A DNA stretch of 5,551 nt, taken from assembly GCA_946617545.1 (NCBI GenBank), contig CAMOKK010000095.1:1-5551 (forward strand), in the 5' to 3' direction. How positions within the stretch are numbered: position 1 is the first letter of the stretch; every line of letters starts with the position of its first letter. The notes below the pieces were generated by a model. The model saw only the letters and a program-made list of their open reading frames with translations, ran no database searches and had not been told where the DNA came from. Position numbers and translations under genes: made by a program. The DNA comes from an uncultured Bacteroidales bacterium (GTDB taxonomy: Bacteria; Bacteroidota; Bacteroidia; Bacteroidales; UBA932). This document shows, in pieces, positions 1 through 5,551 of this stretch.

Positions 1-638
1 CGCTGCGCTCGTTCACGGAACTGCAGCGCCGCCTGCAGGTGAATCCGCGGCAATACCCCTCCGGCTTCAGCGTCTTCGCCAGCATCCTGGACCAACGTGT
101 AGACCTGGATGCCGACATGATCGAGCTCCTGTCCAAGGAGATTTCCCAGTACGCCAAACAAATCAACGACCAGGAAGACATAGACCAGGAACTCCTGATA
201 GACATTTCCCAGATGCAGGAAAACACCATGATTGTGCGGGAGAACGTGGTGGACAAGCAGCGCCTCATCTCCAACCTCATGCGCTCCACCAAGGTGCCGC
301 GCAGCCTGGAGAACCGCCTCAACGTGCTCCTGCAGGATATCACTTCCCTGCTGAGCCATACCAACTTCTGCTTCGAGCGTCTGGAATACCTGCAAGACAC
401 CGTGGTGGGTCTCATCAACCTGGAACAGAACAAAATCATGAAGATTCTGGCCGTGGTGTCCGTGTTCCTGATGCCGCCCACCCTCATCGCCGGCTTCTAC
501 GGCATGAACGTGCGCCTGCCCATCATCGCGGCCGATGAACCCAACGCCAACTTCTGGAACTGGGTCATCATCCTGGCCGTCATGATATTGAGCTGCCTGC
601 TGGTCTGGTACCTGTTCCGCCGCAAGAAGCTGCTGTAA
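1..638 (+). CDS. corA: CorA family Mg2+/Co2+ transporter, 3' part only
   Basis: This is the C-terminal 211 residues of a CorA-type divalent metal channel of the inner membrane. The frame is open from the window edge (first complete codon at base 3), so the true start lies upstream. Full-length family members are usually about 300-350 residues, so roughly the first third of the cytoplasmic domain is missing. The visible part begins with a long, mostly helical, charged region matching the CorA cytoplasmic stalk. Two membrane segments follow, at visible residues about 146-166 and 187-205. The signature GMN motif sits at residues 167-169 (bases 501-509) in the context FYGMNV, right at the end of the first membrane helix, where it forms the selectivity filter in known CorA structures. 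The protein ends in a basic tail (RRKKLL), which faces the cytoplasm in this family. Metal preference (Mg, Co, Ni or Zn) cannot be decided from sequence. No clear terminator follows the stop codon. Confidence 0.95.
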   Translation, partial: LRSFTELQRRLQVNPRQYPSGFSVFASILDQRVDLDADMIELLSKEISQYAKQINDQEDIDQELLIDISQMQENTMIVRENVVDKQRLISNLMRSTKVPRSLENRLNVLLQDITSLLSHTNFCFERLEYLQDTVVGLINLEQNKIMKILAVVSVFLMPPTLIAGFYGMNVRLPIIAADEPNANFWNWVIILAVMILSCLLVWYLFRRKKLL

Positions 639-655
639 CGGCCGTCCCAACTTGC

Positions 656-686
656 TTGCCAATCTGAGGATTTATTCGTAGTTTTG
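656..686 (+). promoter_or_regulatory. Probable Bacteroides-type promoter for the lipoprotein/radical SAM unit
   Basis: Bases 679-686 read TAGTTTTG, an exact match to the Bacteroidota -7 consensus TAnnTTTG. A TTG at 656-658 lies 20 bases upstream, which suits the -33 element of the same sigma factor class. Transcription would start a few bases after 686, leaving a leader of roughly 15-20 bases before the ATG at 709. It lies in the only sizeable intergenic gap on this strand, just ahead of the gene pair. The call rests on motif and position only. Confidence 0.55.
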
Positions 687-708
687 CATTAAGAGAGTGA
701 TTATCGCC

Positions 709-1167
709 ATGAAAATCAACTGGAAATACTTTGCAGGTTCGCTGTTTGCACTTCTGGGATTCGGAGGCTGCGAAAAAGTCACGGATATCGGCGGAGGAAT
801 GGAAATGTACGGCCAGCCCACGGCAGACTATAAACTCATCGGAAACATCAAGGGGCCGGACGGGAAACCCGTGGAGGGCATCCGAGCCATCCTCTCCCCC
901 AATGGAAATTACACTTTCCATAACGATACGCTGTATTCGGATGCCCTGGGACATTTCGAAAAGGAGCGTCTGAAATACGACTGGCCGGACGACCTGAAGG
1001 ATGCCAAGCTTATTCTGGAAGACGTGGACGGCCCGGAGAAAGGCAGCTTCAAGACCAAAACTCTGTCCCGGAGTGATTTGAAGATGGAACAAACCAAGAA
1101 AGCCAGCGGCTGGTACGAAGGCGCCTATACTGTATCGGCCGATGTCACTTTGGACAAGGACGAATAA
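709..1167 (+). CDS. Putative lipoprotein of the radical SAM/lipoprotein pair (TIGR04134-like)
   Basis: The product is a 152-residue predicted exported lipoprotein of unknown function. I chose the ATG at 709 over an in-frame GTG at 697 because it gives a compact signal peptide: basic MKINWK, a hydrophobic stretch at residues 7-18, then FGGC with the lipidated Cys at position 21. Phe at -3 is less usual than Leu in a lipobox. Cys21 is the only cysteine in the protein. The residues after it (CEKVTD) are not a strongly acidic surface-export signal, so periplasmic versus surface location is open. Residues about 40-90 (GNIKGPDGKPVEGIRA, then a TLYSDALGHF-like turn) resemble a carboxypeptidase-regulatory-like beta-sandwich. 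The motif YGQPTADYK at 34-42 and the adjacent radical SAM gene match what I recall of the Bacteroidota rSAM-associated lipoprotein family TIGR04134. The downstream gene starts immediately after the stop codon, implying tight co-expression. The family assignment is from memory, not a search. Confidence 0.85.
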   Translation: MKINWKYFAGSLFALLGFGGCEKVTDIGGGMEMYGQPTADYKLIGNIKGPDGKPVEGIRAILSPNGNYTFHNDTLYSDALGHFEKERLKYDWPDDLKDAKLILEDVDGPEKGSFKTKTLSRSDLKMEQTKKASGWYEGAYTVSADVTLDKDE

Positions 1168-2232
1168 ATGGAAAGGCTTTCCCTCAGGCGCCGCCTGGCG
1201 TTGGAAATCAATAAAAAGTTGCAGGACGATGTGATTGCTGAGCATCCTCTCCGGCAACTTTTTTGGGAATGCACCCTCCGGTGCAACCTGGCCTGCCGGC
1301 ACTGCGGCAGCGACTGCAAGCAGACGGCCCTTGTCCGGGATATGCCCAAGGAGGATTTCGGGCGGGTGCTGGACAGCGTATCGGCGCGGACGAACCCGCA
1401 CAAAGTAATGATTAACATCACCGGCGGAGAACCGCTTATGAGACCCGACTTGGAGGAATGCGGACGGATGATTTATGAAAAGGGCTTCCCCTGGGGCATG
1501 GTCACCAACGCCCTTGCACTTACGCCGGAACGGTATCTGCGCCTTTTGCAGAGCGGCCTCCGCGCCATGACCATCAGCTTGGACGGTTTGGATGCCGGTC
1601 ACGACTGGATGCGCGGCAGGGAAGGAGCCTTCCGGCGGGCCTCAGAAGCCATCCGAATGGTGGTGGAATCCGGCGAGATTGCCTTTGACGTGGTCACCTG
1701 CGTGAACCGGCGCAGTTATGGGCAGTTGGAAGCACTGAAAGAACATCTCATCGGCCTGGGTGTAAAAGGCTGGCGGCTCTTTACGGTCTTCCCTGCCGGA
1801 CGGGCTGCGAAGGATCCCGAAATGTTCCTGACCCGGGAAGAACTGCACGGCCTCATGGAATTCATCCGCCGCTGCCGCAAAGAAGGGAGAATTCACACGG
1901 AATTCGCCTGCGAGGGCTTTCTGGGCAACTACGAAGGCGACGTGCGCGACCGTTTCTTCATGTGCAACGCCGGCATCACTGTGGGCTCCGTCCTGGCCGA
2001 CGGCTCCATATCGGCCTGTCCCAGCATCCGCGCCAATTACGTGCAGGGAAATATCTACAAGGACGATTTCATGGACGTGTGGGAGAAGGCCTTCCTCCCC
2101 TACCGCGACCGCAGCTGGATGCACAAGGAAGACTGCGCCTCCTGCCCCCACTGGAAATACTGCCGTGGCGGCGGCATGCACCTCAGGGACAACGACGGCC
2201 GCCTGATCCAGTGCCTCCTGAAACGGATGTAA
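1168..2232 (+). CDS. Radical SAM/SPASM domain protein partnered with the lipoprotein (TIGR04133-like)
   Basis: This 354-residue protein is a radical SAM enzyme with a C-terminal SPASM domain, an architecture typical of peptide- and protein-modifying enzymes. The CX3CX2C motif that binds the SAM-cleaving 4Fe-4S cluster is Cys39, Cys43 and Cys46 (RCNLACRHC). Extra cysteines flank it at 35 and 50. The SAM-contacting TGGEP motif follows at about residues 87-91. The SPASM region supplies Cys266-X12-Gly-X4-Cys284, then Cys323-X2-Cys326-X5-Cys332 and a last Cys349. The residue three after Cys332 plus one, a cysteine in canonical SPASM domains, is Gly336 here (CRGGG). The ATG directly abuts the lipoprotein stop (TAAATG), suggesting translational coupling. 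The likely substrate is therefore the lipoprotein or a factor acting with it, and modification would have to occur in the cytoplasm before export. The context fits the Bacteroidota family TIGR04133. The chemistry is unknown, and a role in maturation of something other than the neighbour remains possible. Confidence 0.93.
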   Translation: MERLSLRRRLALEINKKLQDDVIAEHPLRQLFWECTLRCNLACRHCGSDCKQTALVRDMPKEDFGRVLDSVSARTNPHKVMINITGGEPLMRPDLEECGRMIYEKGFPWGMVTNALALTPERYLRLLQSGLRAMTISLDGLDAGHDWMRGREGAFRRASEAIRMVVESGEIAFDVVTCVNRRSYGQLEALKEHLIGLGVKGWRLFTVFPAGRAAKDPEMFLTREELHGLMEFIRRCRKEGRIHTEFACEGFLGNYEGDVRDRFFMCNAGITVGSVLADGSISACPSIRANYVQGNIYKDDFMDVWEKAFLPYRDRSWMHKEDCASCPHWKYCRGGGMHLRDNDGRLIQCLLKRM

Positions 2233-2874
2233 TTACGCCTCGTAGTCGGTGGGGTCGAAGCCGGAGAGGGCCTCTTTGCGCTCCACGCAGGTGCCGCACT
2301 TGCCGCAGTGCTTTTCTCCGCCCTTGTAGCAGGAATAGGTAAGGGAATAATCCAGGCCCAGGGCCTTGCCGCGAAGGGCGATGTCCCGCTTGGTGATGTT
2401 GCAGTAGGGAGAAATCACCTTCACGCCATTGTAGGTGCCGGCCTCCACGGCGGCGGCAAAGGCGTCGATGAACTCCGGCCGGCAGTCCGGATAGATGGCG
2501 TGGTCTCCGCTGTGGTTGGCCAGCATCACGGCATCCAGTTCGTAACTCTCTGCCAGACCGGCCGCCACGGCCAGCATGATGCCGTTGCGGAAGGGCACCA
2601 CGGTGCTGTGCATGTTGTCATCGGCATAAGCGCCCTCGGGAATCTCTCCCCCGCTCTGGAGCAGGTCACTCTTGAAATACTGGCCGATAAAGCCCAGCGG
2701 AATAATCAGATGCTTGATTCCCAGCCGCTTGCAGTTCTCCTTGGCATACGCAATCTCACGGGCATTGTGCTTGGAGCCGTAGTCGAAGGTGACGGCCAGC
2801 GCAATGCTGTCCTTGTACTCATACAGCAGGGTGGTGCTGTCCAGCCCGCCGGAATAAATCAAAATGCTCTTCAT
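2233..2874 (-). CDS. queC: 7-cyano-7-deazaguanine (preQ0) synthase QueC
   Basis: QueC converts 7-carboxy-7-deazaguanine to preQ0 using ATP and ammonia, a step towards queuosine in tRNA. The 213-residue length is normal for the family. The N-terminal PP-loop ATP-binding motif SGGLDST is at residues 8-14. The C-terminal zinc site is complete: Cys182, Cys190, Cys193 and Cys196 in the context CYKGGEKHCGKCGTC. Conserved segments such as VPFRNGIML (about residues 92-100) and ANHSGDHAIYPDCRPEF also match the family. The ATG at 2874 overlaps the stop of the preceding oxidoreductase gene by four bases (ATGA), so it is likely translationally coupled. Other preQ0 genes (queD, queE, folE, queF) are not in the window. 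The stop codon abuts that of the convergent radical SAM gene. Use of preQ0 for DNA modification instead of tRNA cannot be excluded, but nothing here suggests it. Confidence 0.98.
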   Translation of the reverse strand: MKSILIYSGGLDSTTLLYEYKDSIALAVTFDYGSKHNAREIAYAKENCKRLGIKHLIIPLGFIGQYFKSDLLQSGGEIPEGAYADDNMHSTVVPFRNGIMLAVAAGLAESYELDAVMLANHSGDHAIYPDCRPEFIDAFAAAVEAGTYNGVKVISPYCNITKRDIALRGKALGLDYSLTYSCYKGGEKHCGKCGTCVERKEALSGFDPTDYEA

Positions 2875-4085
2875 AAACTCTTCATTATATCGTCAACGGC
2901 ATTGCGGGCACTGCCTACAGCCTCCACTACCGTTTTGGGACCCAGGCAGAAGTCTCCGGCCACCCAGACATTCCTCAGCCCCTCCACTTTCTGTCCTTCC
3001 GTAAGGACCGGCCAGCCCCACTCGTTCAACACCACCGGCGTATCTCCGAACAGCTTGAAATCCGGCTTCTCGCTGATGGCCGTCAGCAGCGTGTCACACT
3101 CTACAAAATGGTCCGTTCCGTCAATGATGCGCGTGACCACGCGGCCGCCGTCCTCCGGCACCACGTTCTCGCAGTCGCGGAACACCACGCCGCCCTCCTT
3201 CACCTCAACGGGAGCCTGGAACACCTTGAACTGCACACCATCGGCCTTGGCCTCCTCCACTTCCAGCGGATTGGCAGGCATGTTCTCGAAGGTCTTGCGG
3301 TAGTACACCCAGGTTTCCGCGCCCTGGCGGACAGCCGTACGGCAGGCATCCATGGCCACGTTGCCGCCGCCAATCACAATCACCTTCTTTCCCAGTTTGA
3401 AGGCCGACGGATTCTTCAGGAAAGGCAGCGCCTGCACCGCCCGCTCTTCTCCGGGGATGCGGAGGGTGGCGGGCTTTTCGGCCCCGGCGGCCAAAAGCAC
3501 AGCATCGAAGGAGGCCGACAATTCCTCCAGCGTGATGTCTTTTCCCAGGTGGACGCCCCCGTGGAATTCCACGCCGGCATCGGCCAGCATATTTTCGTAG
3601 GCGTCGCAGTATTTCTTGTCTAAGCGGAAGGCCGGGATACCATAACGCAGGACGCCGCCCATGCGGGGATTGGCGTCATAGATAACCACTTCTGCCCCAG
3701 CCTCATACAGCCAAACCGCGGCAGCGATTCCGGCAGGACCGGCCCCTACGATGGCAATGCGGTCTCCGGTGAATTCCAGGGACTGGCGCTCCAGCCGGTG
3801 GGTGCTCAAATACGCGCCGGAAATTTCCTGCTCAATCTCGTACCAGCGCACAGGGTTCTGCTTCACATTGAGCACGCAGTGCCCATAGCAGAACTGCTTC
3901 CAGTCGCACACCAGCGAGGTGACGGCCGACAGCGGGTTGTTGCGGAAAAGCAAGCGGCCGGCTTCTTCCAGCCTTCCCTGGCGGTAAAGGAGCATGCACT
4001 CCGGCACAGGTGTATGCACAGGACAACCTTGCAGCGCACATTTGGGCTTTTTACATAGAAGGCAACGGTTGGCTTCGTTATTCAT
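2871..4085 (-). CDS. Short GltD/PreT-like NAD(P)-dependent FAD/Fe-S oxidoreductase
   Basis: This 404-residue flavoprotein belongs to the family containing the glutamate synthase small subunit (GltD), the PreT subunit of dihydropyrimidine dehydrogenase, and related electron-transfer proteins. The N-terminal ferredoxin-like segment has Cys8-X2-Cys11-X4-Cys16-X3-Cys21-Pro, then Cys60-X5-Cys66-X3-Cys70, as expected for its 4Fe-4S clusters. An FAD-binding GAGPAG is at 114-119, followed by a GGVLRYGIPAFRL segment (143-155). The NAD(P)-binding motif GGGNVAMD is at 239-246. The C-terminal FAD contact GDFCLGP is at 377-383, ending in VVEAVGSARNA. It is shorter than a usual GltD (about 450-490 residues) and close to PreT (about 410), but neither gltB nor preA is nearby, so its electron acceptor is unknown. 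It overlaps recR upstream and queC downstream by four bases each. I give no gene symbol because the subfamily cannot be settled by eye. Confidence 0.9.
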   Translation of the reverse strand: MNNEANRCLLCKKPKCALQGCPVHTPVPECMLLYRQGRLEEAGRLLFRNNPLSAVTSLVCDWKQFCYGHCVLNVKQNPVRWYEIEQEISGAYLSTHRLERQSLEFTGDRIAIVGAGPAGIAAAVWLYEAGAEVVIYDANPRMGGVLRYGIPAFRLDKKYCDAYENMLADAGVEFHGGVHLGKDITLEELSASFDAVLLAAGAEKPATLRIPGEERAVQALPFLKNPSAFKLGKKVIVIGGGNVAMDACRTAVRQGAETWVYYRKTFENMPANPLEVEEAKADGVQFKVFQAPVEVKEGGVVFRDCENVVPEDGGRVVTRIIDGTDHFVECDTLLTAISEKPDFKLFGDTPVVLNEWGWPVLTEGQKVEGLRNVWVAGDFCLGPKTVVEAVGSARNAVDDIMKSL

Positions 4086-4708
4086 GGTTTAAAGATTTGT
4101 CTATTGGTTATGGAGCGGCCCAGGGTGAGGGAATCCGCATATTCGAGGTCGTCCCCGAAGCCCAGTCCGCGGGCCAGGGAAGTCACTTTTACCCCGTAAG
4201 TTTCAATTTGCCGATAAATGTAAAAGGCAGTGGTCTCCCCCTCCACGTCTCCGCTCAGGGCCAGGAGGATTTCCACCCCGGAAGGGTTCTCCACGGCCTG
4301 GAGCCTTTCCGTAAGTTCGCGGATGGTGAGGTCGGAAGGGCCCACCCCCGCAATGGGCGAGATGATGCCGCCCAGCACATGATACACGCCATGATACTGC
4401 CCGGTGGCCTCGATGCTCATCACATCCTTCACACTGGCCACCACGCAAATGAGGTTCTTGTCCCGCGTGTGGTCCGAGCAGATGGAGCAAAGCTCGTCAT
4501 CCGAAATCATCCGGCAGCGCTTGCAATAGCGCACATGGTCCCGCAGATTGTCAATGGCCGATGTAAAGTGGTGCACATTCTCGGCCGGCTGCTTAAGGAG
4601 ATGGAGCGCCAGGCGGAGCGCACTCCTCCGGCCCACGCCGGGAAGCGAGCTGATGGCCTCCACCGCATCGGTAAGAAGGGCCGAGGGATAAGTCTCTTTA
4701 TAGGGCAT
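4082..4708 (-). CDS. recR: Recombination mediator protein RecR
   Basis: RecR acts with RecO (and RecF) to load RecA onto SSB-coated single-stranded DNA during gap repair. The 208-residue product has the standard order of parts. A helix-hairpin-helix is at about residues 22-38 (LPGVGRRSALRLALHLL). A four-cysteine zinc finger is at Cys62, Cys65, Cys74 and Cys77 (CKRC...CSIC). A Toprim domain runs from about residue 85, with VASVKDVMSIEATG, the family segment YHVLGGIISPIAGVGP at 109-124, and LSGDVEGETTA further on. The start at 4708 gives MPYKETYPSAL and the expected family length. An upstream in-frame ATG at 4777 would add 23 residues that lie entirely inside the preceding gene and do not resemble RecR. 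With the chosen start the gene overlaps the kinase-like gene by 11 bases, and its TGA overlaps the oxidoreductase ATG by four. Confidence 0.98.
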   Translation of the reverse strand: MPYKETYPSALLTDAVEAISSLPGVGRRSALRLALHLLKQPAENVHHFTSAIDNLRDHVRYCKRCRMISDDELCSICSDHTRDKNLICVVASVKDVMSIEATGQYHGVYHVLGGIISPIAGVGPSDLTIRELTERLQAVENPSGVEILLALSGDVEGETTAFYIYRQIETYGVKVTSLARGLGFGDDLEYADSLTLGRSITNRQIFKP

Positions 4709-5513
4709 GGTATTCAATGAGGCCTTCGACGGGACTGGCCATGAAACGGGAGAAGCGGACGCCATATTCCTCCCCAAGGCGAAGCAGAATGTCCTTGCAG
4801 GCGTTTCCGAAGCCGCCTACCACGCCCACCGGAAGTTCTTTGTCGTACTGGGAGAGCGTCCTTTCAAACAACCCGCGGAAGTTGCCGTCCACCAGGTTCC
4901 GCACATACTCGGAATCCTGGTAATGAGACAGGATGAACGGTGCAAAACCGCCCAGAAAACGGGCCGGAGCGGGGCCGCTATACACATTTTTCACAACCGT
5001 CACGTAGTCCAGCTGGTATTTGTCCTGGAACTCCCTCAGGATGTCCTGCGGCATATAGGCCTTCAGGTAGTCCGTGATAAACAGTTTTCCCAGCACGGAA
5101 CCGGCGCCCTCGTCTCCGATGATGAAACCGCCGCAGTTCACCTTCCAGCCGATGTTCTGTCCGTCATACGAGCAGGTATTGGCCCCGGTGCCCAGAATGG
5201 CCGCCACGCCCTTTTCCCGGCCGCAGACAGCTCGGGCCGCCCCCAGCATGTCGGAAGCATACTCGATGGCGGCGCCGGGGAACCAGGAAGCCAGATCCAC
5301 GGGAGAATCTCCCACCAGGCCGGCCGCATAGAAATGTACCTCCTGAATATCCGGGCCGATTTGCTCTGCCGCCGCGTCCAGGATTCCTTTCAAAGTATCG
5401 GCCGAAGTATGGGCCAGGTTGAAGCCGGCCGTACGCACATTCCGGGTCTGTTTCCCTTCCACTACGCACCAATCGGTCTTGGTGGCGCCGCAATCTACGA
5501 TTAATTGTGCCAT
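4698..5513 (-). CDS. BadF/BadG/BcrA/BcrD-type ATPase, probable N-acetylhexosamine kinase
   Basis: This 271-residue protein has the ASKHA (actin/hexokinase) fold of the BadF/BadG family. It shows the phosphate-1 loop DCGATKTDW at residues 7-15, SDMLGAARA at 87-95 with Asp88 as candidate catalytic base, the phosphate-2 loop LGTGANTC at 107-114, GDEGAGSVLG at 133-142, and the adenosine-site motif VVGGFGNA at 231-238. Its length suits single-domain sugar kinases of this family, which include eukaryotic GlcNAc kinase and bacterial MurNAc/GlcNAc kinases. It lacks the cysteine-ligated cluster context and partner subunits of the benzoyl-CoA reductase activators. I infer cytoplasmic phosphorylation of an amino sugar, perhaps from peptidoglycan or glycan salvage. 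The exact substrate is not shown by the sequence. It is the first gene of the overlapping minus-strand cluster. No clear TAnnTTTG promoter or strong ribosome site is visible in the 38 bases upstream, which is A-rich. Confidence 0.9.
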   Translation of the reverse strand: MAQLIVDCGATKTDWCVVEGKQTRNVRTAGFNLAHTSADTLKGILDAAAEQIGPDIQEVHFYAAGLVGDSPVDLASWFPGAAIEYASDMLGAARAVCGREKGVAAILGTGANTCSYDGQNIGWKVNCGGFIIGDEGAGSVLGKLFITDYLKAYMPQDILREFQDKYQLDYVTVVKNVYSGPAPARFLGGFAPFILSHYQDSEYVRNLVDGNFRGLFERTLSQYDKELPVGVVGGFGNACKDILLRLGEEYGVRFSRFMASPVEGLIEYHAL

Positions 5514-5538
5514 ACCTATATCATTCTTAACTTCTCTC

Positions 5539-5551
5539 TGTCATTCTGAGC
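5539..5551. repeat. Possible edge of a dispersed intergenic repeat (TGTCATTCTGAGC...)
   Basis: The last 13 bases read TGTCATTCTGAGC. This matches the opening half of an imperfect palindromic repeat that I recall from intergenic regions of many genomes, including Bacteroidota, which usually continues with GAAGCGAAGAATC. Only the first half is inside the window, so the palindrome itself cannot be seen. It lies upstream of the kinase-like gene, 26 bases from its start codon. Confidence 0.4.

Noticed and set aside
622..660. Possible terminator after corA (GCAAG...CTTGC arms and the ACGGCCGT palindrome at 638-645)
   Set aside because: The arms are five bases with a long loop, the palindrome has no loop, and no T-run follows, so a terminator is not supported.
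697..708. GTG start for the lipoprotein at 697
   Set aside because: It would add MIIA before a good signal peptide and sits at or very near the predicted transcription start. The ATG at 709 is the better choice.
580..1602. Long minus-strand open frame (340 codons) antisense to the lipoprotein and radical SAM genes
   Set aside because: It spans two well-supported plus-strand genes, shows no recognisable motif, and is a by-product of GC-rich codon use on the opposite strand.
2265..2276. AGAGGGCCTCT palindrome followed by TT near the convergent junction, as a terminator
   Set aside because: The two arms are separated by a single base, so no hairpin loop can form, and it lies within the queC coding sequence.
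2308..3303. Plus-strand open frame (331 codons) antisense to queC and the oxidoreductase
   Set aside because: The opposite strand encodes complete QueC and FAD/NAD(P) motifs. This frame has only low-complexity, His/Gly/Ala-rich sequence typical of an antisense shadow.
4010..4720. Plus-strand open frame (236 codons) antisense to recR
   Set aside because: RecR on the minus strand has its helix-hairpin-helix, zinc finger and Toprim parts intact, and the plus-strand translation resembles nothing I know.
4709..4777. Longer recR start at 4777
   Set aside because: The extra 23 residues lie wholly inside the upstream gene and are not RecR-like. The start at 4708 gives the normal length.
4707..5504. 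Plus-strand open frame (265 codons) antisense to the BadF-type gene
   Set aside because: It mirrors the kinase-like gene almost exactly and has no motif of its own. The minus strand carries all the ATPase motifs.

Overview
The window looks like chromosomal DNA from a member of the Bacteroidota, most likely Bacteroidales. Three things support this. A small lipoprotein is paired with a radical SAM/SPASM enzyme in a way I recall as characteristic of that phylum. A match to the Bacteroides-type -7 promoter box (TAnnTTTG) lies in front of the lipoprotein gene. The start codons lack strong Shine-Dalgarno sequences. The DNA is fairly GC-rich for the group and almost fully coding. No RNA gene, CRISPR array or insertion sequence was seen. 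The only non-coding stretches are about 70 bases (639-708) and the last 38 bases.

Plus strand, 1-2232: the window opens inside a CorA-type divalent cation transporter, of which the C-terminal 211 residues are present. After a short intergenic gap with a likely promoter comes a two-gene unit. Its first gene encodes a 152-residue predicted lipoprotein (709-1167). Its second encodes a 354-residue radical SAM/SPASM protein (1168-2232) whose ATG follows the lipoprotein stop codon directly (TAAATG). This rSAM/lipoprotein pair is the least understood part of the window and the best candidate for an undescribed modification system.

Minus strand, 5513-2233: four genes are packed as an overlapping cluster read right to left. 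They are a BadF/BadG-type sugar kinase-like ATPase, recR (recombination mediator), a short GltD/PreT-like FAD/Fe-S oxidoreductase, and queC (7-cyano-7-deazaguanine synthase, preQ0 pathway). They overlap by 11, 4 and 4 bases, so they are probably co-transcribed and translationally coupled, although no shared pathway is obvious. The plus-strand pair and the minus-strand cluster converge with no base between their stop codons (TAA|TTA at 2230-2235). Any terminator must therefore lie inside the opposing gene.

The right edge (5539-5551) appears to carry the first half of a common dispersed intergenic repeat, cut off by the window.
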